DNA from: Akkermansia sp.
Lineage (GTDB): Bacteria; Verrucomicrobiota; Verrucomicrobiia; Verrucomicrobiales; Akkermansiaceae
Length of the DNA stretch: 5,444 nt
Direction of reading: 5' to 3'
Assembly (NCBI GenBank): GCA_017379255.1
Contig: JAFNWZ010000253.1
Coordinates: 1-5,444 of the forward strand
Shown here: piece by piece, positions 1 through 5,444 of the stretch
Layout of the letters: every line of letters begins with the position of its first letter
How positions within the stretch are numbered: position 1 is the first letter of the stretch
Notes under the pieces: model-generated
What the model was told of the DNA's origin: nothing
The model's database searches: none
What the model saw: the letters and a program-made list of their open reading frames with translations, nothing else
Program-made: the position numbers and the translations under genes

Positions 1-1
1 A

Positions 2-67
2 GATACCATCGTGTGGACTATCTTTACCGGGCTGGGCCCACGCCTGCCTCGTGTCTATACCACCTGA
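2..67 (+). CDS. Possible 3' end of an unrecognised upstream gene (partial)
   Basis: An open plus-strand frame enters from the left edge and stops at TGA 65-67, giving 21 residues that begin DTIVWTIFTGLG and end PRLPRVYTT. The composition looks protein-like, with a hydrophobic stretch followed by a basic, proline-containing tail. Frame +3 also stays open to about base 87, so the choice of frame is a judgement. I do not recognise the family and assign no function. No convincing intrinsic terminator follows the stop before the tRNA promoter; there is only an AT-rich tract. Confidence 0.4.
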   Translation, partial: DTIVWTIFTGLGPRLPRVYTT

Positions 68-105
68 AAAATTACAAAAAACTTAAGAAAAATTCATTTT
101 TTTGC

Positions 106-134
106 TTGACGAGACCTCAATCTTTCTGTATACT
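106..134 (+). promoter_or_regulatory. Sigma70-type promoter of the tRNA-Cys gene
   Basis: The -35 box TTGACG (106-111) and -10 box TATACT (129-134) are separated by exactly 17 bases, and each differs from the consensus at one position. Transcription would start near 141, leaving a short leader before the tRNA at 155. The stretch from the -10 box to the start is GC-rich (CAGCCCC), as is common in stable-RNA promoters under growth-rate or stringent control. Bases 68-104 are very rich in A and T and sit where an UP element would bind the RNA polymerase alpha subunit. The boxes are read directly; the regulatory comments are inference. Confidence 0.75.
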
Positions 135-154
135 CAGCCCCGCAAGCAAGCTTC

Positions 155-228
155 GGCGGGATAGCCAAGTGGCCTAAGGCATCGGTTTGCAAAACCGACA
201 TTCGTGGGTTCAAATCCCACTCCCGCCT
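155..228 (+). tRNA. tRNA-Cys (anticodon GCA)
   Basis: The full cloverleaf can be folded by eye. The acceptor stem is GGCGGGA (155-161) with TCCCGCC (221-227). The D arm lies in 164-180. The anticodon stem is TCGGT/ACCGA (182-186 and 194-198) around loop TTGCAAA, with anticodon GCA at 189-191. The T stem is GTGGG/CCCAC (204-208 and 216-220) with loop TTCAAAT. The discriminator base at 228 is T, the known identity base for cysteinyl-tRNA synthetase, which supports the assignment. The 3' CCA is not encoded and must be added after transcription. The gene stands alone, between its own promoter and terminator. Confidence 0.97.
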
Positions 229-235
229 CTCTCAG

Positions 236-269
236 AAAAAGCAGCAACTGAACAGTTGCTGCTTTTTTT
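236..269 (+). terminator. Intrinsic terminator of the tRNA-Cys unit
   Basis: A 14-bp stem with no mismatch (236-249 with 254-267) closes on the tetraloop GAAC (250-253) and runs into seven T residues (263-269). The upper stem is GCAGCAACT/AGTTGCTGC. Five A residues at the 5' base mirror the T tract, so the hairpin could work in either direction. It begins 8 bases after the tRNA ends. It should separate tRNA transcription from the ABC ATPase gene, which would then need its own promoter in 270-321. Confidence 0.9.
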
Positions 270-274
270 ACGGC

Positions 275-303
275 TTGCAATGAAGCCTGGGAAATGGTAG
301 AGT
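275..303 (+). promoter_or_regulatory. Weak candidate promoter for the ABC ATPase-hemC pair
   Basis: TTGCAA (275-280) and TAGAGT (298-303) are 17 bases apart and each matches the sigma70 consensus at four of six positions. They lie between the tRNA terminator and the ATG at 322, where a promoter is expected. The predicted start near 310 would leave a leader of only about a dozen bases, which fits the lack of a Shine-Dalgarno sequence. The match is weak enough to occur by chance. Confidence 0.25.
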
Positions 304-321
304 ATCCGCACATACCACGCC

Positions 322-1335
322 ATGGAAAACATTCTGGAAATATCGAAATTGAGCATGCACTTTCCTGTGCGTGGCGGTGTTTTCCGAAGCAGGCAAGGCA
401 CACTCAAGGCGGTGGATGATGTCACGCTGCACCTCAAGCGCGGAGAAACCCTCGGGCTGGTGGGCGAAAGCGGCTGCGGCAAAAGCACCATCGGCCGCTG
501 TATTGTGCGGCTTCTGGAGCCCACGGCAGGCTCCATTCACCTGCTGGGGAAAAATATCACCCACCGCTCCCAATGGCGCATGCGCAAGTTGCGCCGCAAG
601 GTGCAGATGGTATTCCAGGATCCGGCGGGCTCACTGAATCCGCGCATGACGGTGCGCCACCTGATTGCCGAGCCGCTGGAAATTCACAACATGGGCACGC
701 GCTCCAGCCGCAAACGCCGGGTGGCAGAGCTGCTCGACATGGTGGGTCTGCCCTCCACCGCGCTGGAAAAGTTCCCGCATGAATTCTCCGGCGGGCAGAA
801 ACAGCGCATCGGCATTGCCCGGGCACTGGCCATGGATCCCATGCTGCTTGTGCTGGATGAACCTGTAAGCGCACTGGATGTCTCGGTGCAAAGCCAGGTG
901 CTGAATCTGCTGCTCACGCTGCAGCAGGAGCTGAATCTTTCATACCTCTTCATCTCGCACGATTTATCTGTGGTGCGGCACATATCAGACCGCGTAGCGG
1001 TAATGTATATGGGCAAAATTGTAGAAATGGCGGATGCAGATGTGCTGTATGACCGTCCGGCCCATGCCTACACCCGCGCCCTGCTCTCGGCCATTCCCAC
1101 GCCAGACCCCACCCAGCGCCAGCGCACGCCTATTCTGCCGGGGGATGTCCCCTCCCCCATTGACCCACCACCCGGCAGTGCTTTCGGCCGCCGCATCAAC
1201 CACCCATACCTGGAAGCAACCATGGGCATGGACCTGACACCGCGCGAGCTGGAGCCCGGCCACTGGGTGGCACCCGACCCCTGTGCCGTATCGCTCTCTG
1301 ATATGCAGCGGCTCGGAGTAGATATTTACCAGTAA
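322..1335 (+). CDS. Opp/Dpp-type ABC transporter ATP-binding protein (OppF/DppF-like)
   Basis: This 337-residue protein is the ATPase subunit of a peptide-class ABC importer; it hydrolyses ATP at the cytoplasmic face of the inner membrane to drive solute uptake. All nucleotide-binding motifs are present: Walker A GESGCGKST (48-56), Q-loop Gln99 in VFQDP, signature SGGQKQR (156-162), Walker B LLVLDEP (175-181), SALD D-loop (183-186) and switch His213 in FISHD. The N-terminal pattern FPVRGGVF followed by LKAVDDV and the C-terminal region PAHAYTRALLSAIP...LPGDVPSPIDPP place it in the OppF/DppF branch, and the length is normal. The C-terminal domain lacks the usual GCxFxPRC cysteines (GSAFGRRI here). 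ATG 322 is the first start after an in-frame TAG at 298-300; no Shine-Dalgarno sequence precedes it. hemC follows after 10 bases. No binding protein, permease or OppD-like partner is nearby, so the substrate is unknown. Confidence 0.93.
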   Translation: MENILEISKLSMHFPVRGGVFRSRQGTLKAVDDVTLHLKRGETLGLVGESGCGKSTIGRCIVRLLEPTAGSIHLLGKNITHRSQWRMRKLRRKVQMVFQDPAGSLNPRMTVRHLIAEPLEIHNMGTRSSRKRRVAELLDMVGLPSTALEKFPHEFSGGQKQRIGIARALAMDPMLLVLDEPVSALDVSVQSQVLNLLLTLQQELNLSYLFISHDLSVVRHISDRVAVMYMGKIVEMADADVLYDRPAHAYTRALLSAIPTPDPTQRQRTPILPGDVPSPIDPPPGSAFGRRINHPYLEATMGMDLTPRELEPGHWVAPDPCAVSLSDMQRLGVDIYQ

Positions 1336-1345
1336 TTCCACATTC

Positions 1346-2275
1346 ATGAGAACTTTACGCATCGGCACACGCGGCAGCGAGCTTGCCCTCGTTCAGACTC
1401 GCCAGGCTATTGCAATACTTCAGGCTGCCCATCCCGGGCTGCAGTGCGAAATATGCATCATTTCCACCGCAGGAGACCAACGCACCGATATTCCGCTGCA
1501 CCAGGTGAATGCCGCCACCGGCACCGGTGACAAGGGGGTGTTCATTGCGGCGATTGAGGAAGCGTTGGCGGCGGGTGAGGTGGATTGCGCCGTGCACAGT
1601 CTCAAGGATATGCCGGGGGTGCTTGATTCGCGATTTGTGCTGGCTGCGGTGCTGCCGCGCGAGGAGATTCAGGATGTGCTGGTGGCCAAAAGGGACGCCG
1701 ACATGGAACACCCGGTGATTGCGACAGGCAGCGTGCGCCGCAGTTTCCTGGTGCAGACATACTGGCAAGGCAAGGCCAGCACCGTGCCGGTGCGCGGCAA
1801 TGTGGCCACCCGCCTGCGCAAGCTGGCTGGGAATGAAGCTGTTTCCGCCACTTTGCTGGCGCGCGCCGGATTGAACCGCCTGGGCTATGACCGCAACGCC
1901 TTTGAGGTGGAAGGCGTGCCGATGCAGGTGATTGGCCTGCCGGTGGGTGATTTCCCCCCCGCTCTGGGTCAGGGGGCCATTGCGCTGGAATGCCGCCGGG
2001 ATGATGCCGAAGTGCAGCAGATGCTGACCCGGGTGAACCATGAGGCGACCTACCGCTGCATTTCCTGCGAACGCGAGTTCCTGAACCTGCTGCAGGCAGA
2101 TTGCTCTGTGCCGGTGGGTGGGTATGCCAGAATCAACGATGACGGAACGCTCACACTGCATGTGGTGCATTACGCCCCCACCGGGCAACGCACGGTGCTG
2201 CAGCAGACGGGCAGCTGCCCCGAATCCGTGGCAGCCGCCCTGCATGCTGAGCTATTGGACGCGCTTAAAAACTAA
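1346..2275 (+). CDS. hemC: Porphobilinogen deaminase (hydroxymethylbilane synthase)
   Basis: This cytosolic enzyme joins four porphobilinogen molecules into hydroxymethylbilane in the pathway to haem and other tetrapyrroles. At 309 residues it has the usual family length. Visible landmarks are GTRGSELALVQT (7-18), the catalytic aspartate Asp88 in AVHSLKD, the paired substrate-binding arginines 131-132 in ATGSVRR, RGNVATRL (150-157), ALGQGAIALECR (206-217), and Cys253 in ADCSVPVG, which should carry the dipyrromethane cofactor. The residues before that Cys are AD, where many homologues have GG. Cysteines are rather numerous, including CEIC (34-37) and CISC (238-241). ATG 1346 gives the standard MRTLRIGTRGS start, with no Shine-Dalgarno sequence in the 10 bases after the ATPase stop. 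It is probably co-transcribed with that gene. The last 11 bases overlap the 3' end of the minus-strand autotransporter gene. Confidence 0.97.
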   Translation: MRTLRIGTRGSELALVQTRQAIAILQAAHPGLQCEICIISTAGDQRTDIPLHQVNAATGTGDKGVFIAAIEEALAAGEVDCAVHSLKDMPGVLDSRFVLAAVLPREEIQDVLVAKRDADMEHPVIATGSVRRSFLVQTYWQGKASTVPVRGNVATRLRKLAGNEAVSATLLARAGLNRLGYDRNAFEVEGVPMQVIGLPVGDFPPALGQGAIALECRRDDAEVQQMLTRVNHEATYRCISCEREFLNLLQADCSVPVGGYARINDDGTLTLHVVHYAPTGQRTVLQQTGSCPESVAAALHAELLDALKN

Positions 2276-5200
2276 GCCGGTAGCCCACGGTGCCGTTGAC
2301 TTCGGATTCATCAAACCGGCAATCGTAGCTGCAATCCATGAAAAGAGAACCGCTTGATTCACCAATGGGGATGGTGATGCCTATCCCCATTTCCAGTCCC
2401 AGTCTGTGATTTTCCGCAGAGCGCACGCGACCGCTGCGCTCAGGCAGTGCCAGCAAGCTGCTGTTGGCATGGCTGCGGATATCTCCGGCATCTGCTTTCA
2501 CCAGGAAACGCGTATACACGGGGCAAGAGCGGTTGTACACGCTTTCAAAAGCGCTGGTATATACACGCAGGCCCAAGCCGAAGGTGACCACATCCATATC
2601 CTGCTTACTGAAACGGAGGGCGGCGTCTGAGCCATGCTCGCGGTAAGCATCAATTCCGGCGTGGCGGTAGCTGATGTTGAACACAGGCTGCATGAGCGCG
2701 GGAGACACCGTATGCAGGGGGATGTCGTACCCCAGTTCATACAGAAGTCCAGCCCCCATACCGGAGGTGTCCCCCTTGGTATGGTAACTACCTGAGCCAT
2801 AAGTAACATGACGTTCCAAGTGCAGATCAGACCAACCCAGTGCAGCTATCCATGTGTGCTTCCAGCGGCGGTGGTTGTACTTACCAAAGAGCGTCAGGTA
2901 ATAGCTGTCCATATTGCCGGAGGCGTGGTCGGGGCTTCGTCCATCGAAATCGCCATACATGGCAGTAATGGCAAGACCTGCGGTAAATGAGCGCGAGAAA
3001 TCCATATCCGCCCCAAGGGTGACGCCCCAGCTGCTCAGTGAATAGCCAGAATCGGTGCCGTCGGCCTGTAATTCCCGATGGTCCCCCTCTGCTGCCACCC
3101 AGGCATTGAAATACGGCTGTCCGTCGTATTCATATCCGGGAGCAAGTCCCATTTCAATGGTGCGGTTGCGAATGGATTTCAGCTGGCGCTCCATATCACC
3201 TGATACTGCATCGGCCAGCACTGCAGCCCCCGCCCCTGCTGCAGCGGCCATGAGTTCATCTGCACCGGCAACATCTCCGGAATCAAGCATCTGGTCTATA
3301 CCATCTGCCAGGGCAGATAAATCCGGCGAATCAACAAGCACCCCGGCGGGGAGATTCCAGAGCAAAACCGCACCGGTGCGGGCATTGGGAGAAGCGGCAG
3401 CCGCGGCATAGGGATTGTAATTGCTCATCACGGTGTTGAGCAGCAGATATCCATCCTGCACGCTGAGCCAGGCAGATTCAATTCCGCGGAACGCAGCACC
3501 GCCCGCGAGTGTCACCATGGCCCGGGTATCCGCCCCCAGCTCCGCACTCTGCACTGTTCCCAGCACAAGGGTACCATCTGCGCGCAGCTGCACTGGCAAA
3601 GGGCTTGTAGAGCGCAACGTGAGGTTTGCATCTTCCGCCACGACCAGCCCGCCAAGGTTCAGAACCTGATTATCGGCATCTGTATTCCACACCAGGGTTG
3701 TGCTGGAGCCCGCATTCAGCCCCAGTGTTCCCAGCGTGAGCACGGCGTTGGTGTTATCAGCCCCCTGCTGCTGCAGAGTCAGGCTTCCCTGGTTCTGCAA
3801 GCTCCAGGCGGCAGTACCCTGCACCTGATTGAGCGTAAATTGGCCACTGCCGGCGGCAATGAGCAGAGTGGATGGCTCATCTCCGGCAAGGCTGCCGCTG
3901 AAGGTGGAATTCTGCACATTGGACACAGTAAAGGTATCCCCCACGGCCTGCAGGCTGCCGCTGCCACTCAACGCTCCCACACGGCCACGCCCCGGCAACG
4001 CACCGTTCAACACCAATTCCCCATTCCCGCTCAGATTGCCCGTGAATGCAAGCGAATCGGCCGCAATTTCCAGCGAGCTCCCGGCGGCCAGTTCCATGGC
4101 CGCATTTCCCAGTAGACGCTGCACCACACTCCCCTGCCCGGTAAGCCTCAGCAGGCCTTCGTCCAGTTCCAGCCAGGGAGTGGTCAGCACTCCGCCAAGA
4201 CTTAACGAGCCGCTGCCAGTCTTGACCAGCTGCACCGCAGAACCAGCCGTAACAGAACCACTGAAAAGAGTGTTGGCAGTGTTGATTTCGGCCTCCTCAT
4301 CCGGAGTAAGGCTGCTGTCAACCTCTCCCAGCACCTCATTATTGAGCAGTACGCGCACAATGCCCGAAGCTTCATCCGTATTGCTTACAGAGAAATCACC
4401 CGTACCCAGCAGGTTATTAACCCAGGCCGCCTGCGTATCATCTCCAGCCAGCTGCAGCGAAAGCGTGTAGCCAGAGTCAACGTATGCCGCCTTATAATCC
4501 TGAAGGCGGGAGTACGAGGTAACCGTGGGATAATCTCCATTCTCTGCAACCATGTACACATCCACCACCGCGCCCTCCAGCACGATGTTACCGCCTTCCA
4601 CCCCCAGCACCACCAGCCCCAGCGCTTCCGGAGTGGTGGCACTATTCGTAAACAAGCTGGCAGCCGTTACGCCGTTCTGCAACACAATATCGGAATTACT
4701 TATATGTAAGTACACCGCCTGACGCTGACCTTGCAGTATCGTCTTGACGGCCTCGGTGTCTAAATACACATCGGCAGAATCATTGATTACCAATGAGCCG
4801 TCCCGCTGCACCAGCATGGTTTGTTTTCCTTGCGCCGGCACAGCCTCGCCCCCTACATTGGCAGCACCAAGACTGAGAGACAAGGAGGTTGCCCCGCCAT
4901 TTCCGCCAATGCTTAAATCACCATTCAGCCCGCGGAGCTGCCCGGCGGTGTCTATACTGACATTCTGCAGCAAATCAGCAGCAGTACCAGCCATATCCAC
5001 ACTGGCGCCCGCCGCCACAGAAGCCTCCAGTCCCCCCGCCACAGCAGTAAGCGGCTGCGCCAGTGCACCATTAACCAGAGTAAACATCCCCGCCCCCTGC
5101 TGTATTGCACCGGCCCATGTACCTGGTGTTGTTGCGGACCCCAGCTGCACTTCACACCCGGCATCAATAATCAGGCGTCCGGTGCTCGTATTCTGCCCCG

Positions 5201-5405
5201 TCAGCGTCAGTGTACCAGTCCCGCGTTGCCTGAGGTTGGCCGCCCCTGTCACGTTGCCACTCAAGGTAGTGGGGGCACTGTACCAGAGCACGTAATTCAT
5301 ATTGCCGCCAACAGCGTTCAAATTCGCCTGGACCAGGCCGGAACCAGCCACATTCTCCCCCCCGAGCTGCCAGCTTACAGCCGAATTGCCCGGGTGTGTA
5401 AACAT
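2265..5405 (-). CDS. Autotransporter (type Va secretion) with PATR repeats, lacking a signal peptide
   Basis: The 1046-residue frame encodes a passenger rich in Gly, Ser, Leu and Asn, with alternating beta-strand patterns typical of a beta-helix. The clearest PATR-type repeat is at residues 46-90 (core GTGTLTLTGQNTSTG), with weaker copies at 380-424 and 452-504. An Ala-rich helical linker (about 693-755, ending GDMERQLKSIRNRTIEMG) leads to a beta-barrel domain (761-1046) ending GYRLSF, with the terminal Phe and alternating hydrophobics used for BAM-dependent insertion. The passenger is presumably exposed at the cell surface; its role is unknown. The N-terminus (MFTHPGNSAVSW) is not a signal peptide, and an in-frame TGA lies at 5430-5432, 24 bases upstream of ATG 5405. 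The frame may therefore be the downstream part of a gene broken by a nonsense or frameshift change, or of a gene with a sequence error. No alternative start lies between the TGA and ATG 5405. The family call is firm; the 5' end is not. Confidence 0.88.
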   Translation of the reverse strand: MFTHPGNSAVSWQLGGENVAGSGLVQANLNAVGGNMNYVLWYSAPTTLSGNVTGAANLRQRGTGTLTLTGQNTSTGRLIIDAGCEVQLGSATTPGTWAGAIQQGAGMFTLVNGALAQPLTAVAGGLEASVAAGASVDMAGTAADLLQNVSIDTAGQLRGLNGDLSIGGNGGATSLSLSLGAANVGGEAVPAQGKQTMLVQRDGSLVINDSADVYLDTEAVKTILQGQRQAVYLHISNSDIVLQNGVTAASLFTNSATTPEALGLVVLGVEGGNIVLEGAVVDVYMVAENGDYPTVTSYSRLQDYKAAYVDSGYTLSLQLAGDDTQAAWVNNLLGTGDFSVSNTDEASGIVRVLLNNEVLGEVDSSLTPDEEAEINTANTLFSGSVTAGSAVQLVKTGSGSLSLGGVLTTPWLELDEGLLRLTGQGSVVQRLLGNAAMELAAGSSLEIAADSLAFTGNLSGNGELVLNGALPGRGRVGALSGSGSLQAVGDTFTVSNVQNSTFSGSLAGDEPSTLLIAAGSGQFTLNQVQGTAAWSLQNQGSLTLQQQGADNTNAVLTLGTLGLNAGSSTTLVWNTDADNQVLNLGGLVVAEDANLTLRSTSPLPVQLRADGTLVLGTVQSAELGADTRAMVTLAGGAAFRGIESAWLSVQDGYLLLNTVMSNYNPYAAAAASPNARTGAVLLWNLPAGVLVDSPDLSALADGIDQMLDSGDVAGADELMAAAAGAGAAVLADAVSGDMERQLKSIRNRTIEMGLAPGYEYDGQPYFNAWVAAEGDHRELQADGTDSGYSLSSWGVTLGADMDFSRSFTAGLAITAMYGDFDGRSPDHASGNMDSYYLTLFGKYNHRRWKHTWIAALGWSDLHLERHVTYGSGSYHTKGDTSGMGAGLLYELGYDIPLHTVSPALMQPVFNISYRHAGIDAYREHGSDAALRFSKQDMDVVTFGLGLRVYTSAFESVYNRSCPVYTRFLVKADAGDIRSHANSSLLALPERSGRVRSAENHRLGLEMGIGITIPIGESSGSLFMDCSYDCRFDESEVNGTVGYRLSF
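2268..3125 (-). other. Autotransporter beta-barrel domain (translocator)
   Basis: Residues 761-1046 of the autotransporter have the length and pattern of the outer-membrane translocator domain. The domain opens with PYFNAWVAAEGDH. It continues with amphipathic strands such as SSWGVTLGADMDF, SYYLTLFGKYNHR and TFGLGLRVYTSAF, and ends with NGTVGYRLSF. The last residue is Phe, with Leu and Tyr at positions -3 and -5 from the end, the classical outer-membrane sorting pattern. The barrel looks intact, so any damage to this gene is confined to its 5' side. It contains Cys961, Cys1025 and Cys1029; only one other Cys (Cys84, in the passenger) occurs in the protein. Confidence 0.88.
3141..3335 (-). other. 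Helical linker between passenger and barrel
   Basis: Residues 691-755 (VDSPDLSALADG to IEMG) are rich in Ala, Asp and Leu and look strongly helical. They finish in a charged Arg/Lys-rich stretch, GDMERQLKSIRNRT. In classical autotransporters an alpha-helix just before the barrel threads its pore and joins it to the passenger, and this stretch lies in that place. The boundaries are approximate. Confidence 0.65.
3894..4268 (-). repeat. Degenerate PATR-like beta-strand repeats
   Basis: Two weaker copies can be read in the autotransporter passenger. Residues 380-424 contain VKTGSGSLSLGG followed by LELDEGLLRLTG. Residues 452-504 contain LSGNGELVLNGAL, then LSGSGSLQAVG and NSTFSGSL. They keep the G-x-G-x-L-x-L rhythm and spacing but have lost the N-x-x-x-G turn. 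They are probably successive coils of a beta-helix; exact limits are uncertain. Confidence 0.5.
5136..5270 (-). repeat. PATR-type autotransporter-associated beta-strand repeat
   Basis: Residues 46-90 of the autotransporter read TTLSGNVTGAANLRQ, then GTGTLTLTGQNTSTG, then RLIIDAGCEVQLGS. This matches the known PATR pattern: a spacer, GxGxLxLxGxNxxxG, a TxIxxG-like segment, then LxxGS. It is the only near-canonical copy in the window. It lies 46 codons from the first ATG, as if the repeat region continued upstream. Confidence 0.75.
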
Positions 5406-5444
5406 TCCGTTGCCGTGAGAATATGCCTGTCAAGGAGTATTTCC
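5406..5444 (-). other. Thirteen in-frame codons upstream of the autotransporter ATG, with a TGA stop
   Basis: In the autotransporter frame the right edge reads GNTP, then TGA (5430-5432), then QAYSHGNG, then ATG 5405. The eight residues after the stop join smoothly to MFTHPGNSAVSW. No Shine-Dalgarno-like sequence or promoter can be seen on the minus strand in these bases. Another minus-strand frame is also open here (KYSLTG, then onwards with a possible TTG start at 5433), so a single-base frameshift could also join upstream coding sequence to this gene. Confidence 0.5.

Noticed and set aside
88..101. A/T-only inverted repeat (AAAAA, TTCA, TTTTT) considered as a terminator for the upstream gene
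   Set aside because: The stem has five A:T pairs and no G or C, so it is too weak for an intrinsic terminator. The tract is better explained as an AT-rich element upstream of the tRNA promoter.
155..228. tRNA-Cys as an attachment site for an integrated element
   Set aside because: No integrase gene is present, and I found no second copy of the tRNA 3' end in the window; the tRNA unit is intact with its own promoter and terminator.
2209..2220. Perfect 12-base palindrome GGGCAGCTGCCC near the end of hemC, considered as a terminator or operator
   Set aside because: It has no loop and no T tract on either strand, it lies within conserved-frame coding sequence, and palindromes of this length occur by chance in GC-rich DNA.
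1355..2245. A 296-codon open frame on the minus strand, opposite hemC
   Set aside because: It lies wholly within hemC and its translation is rich in His, Gln and Gly with no family resemblance. It is explained by the biased third codon positions of hemC, which has every catalytic landmark.
3829..4470. A 213-codon plus-strand frame opposite the autotransporter, and a similar one of 183 codons at 4744-5295
   Set aside because: Both give low-complexity Ser/Pro/Ala-rich translations, as expected from the complement of Gly/Ser/Leu-rich repeat coding sequence. The minus strand encodes a clear autotransporter throughout.
5164..5433. Minus-strand frame with a TTG start near the right edge, considered as the true start of the autotransporter
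   Set aside because: It is in a different frame from the autotransporter and soon becomes Arg/Trp/Cys-rich and unlike the PATR passenger. It is relevant only as a possible side of a frameshift.

Overview
The window most resembles chromosomal DNA of a GC-rich Gram-negative bacterium, probably an Akkermansia-like member of the Verrucomicrobiota. The main reason is the minus-strand autotransporter. It combines PATR-type beta-strand repeats, an Ala-rich linker ending in a helix of the type GDMERQLKSIRNRT, and a classical C-terminal barrel ending in Phe. None of the three complete protein genes has a recognisable Shine-Dalgarno sequence. The assignment to a lineage is inference; no 16S or other marker gene is present.

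Layout, left to right. Bases 1-67 hold what may be the last codons of an unrecognised plus-strand gene. An AT-rich stretch then leads into a strong sigma70-type promoter (106-134), a tRNA-Cys(GCA) gene (155-228) and an intrinsic terminator (236-269), which together form a self-contained tRNA unit. About 50 bases later a plus-strand pair begins: an OppF/DppF-type ABC transporter ATPase (322-1335) and, 10 bases after it, hemC, porphobilinogen deaminase (1346-2275). The spacing suggests one transcript. From 2265 to the right edge, the minus strand carries one long autotransporter frame of 1046 codons. Its stop codon lies inside the 3' end of hemC, so the two convergent genes overlap tail to tail by 11 bases.

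How the genes may work together. HemC makes hydroxymethylbilane for haem and other tetrapyrroles. The ATPase would energise uptake of peptides or similar small solutes, but its permease, binding-protein and second ATPase partners are not in the window. Dpp-type permeases of Escherichia coli are known to carry 5-aminolevulinic acid and haem, so a link with hemC is possible but unproven. The autotransporter is a surface or secreted protein and appears functionally unrelated.

The most notable oddities are three. The autotransporter frame has an in-frame TGA just upstream of its first ATG and no signal peptide. The ATPase has lost most of the cysteines typical of the Opp/Dpp C-terminal domain. 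The hemC and autotransporter genes share coding sequence at their 3' ends. I see no mobile element, CRISPR array, phage gene or clear new system.
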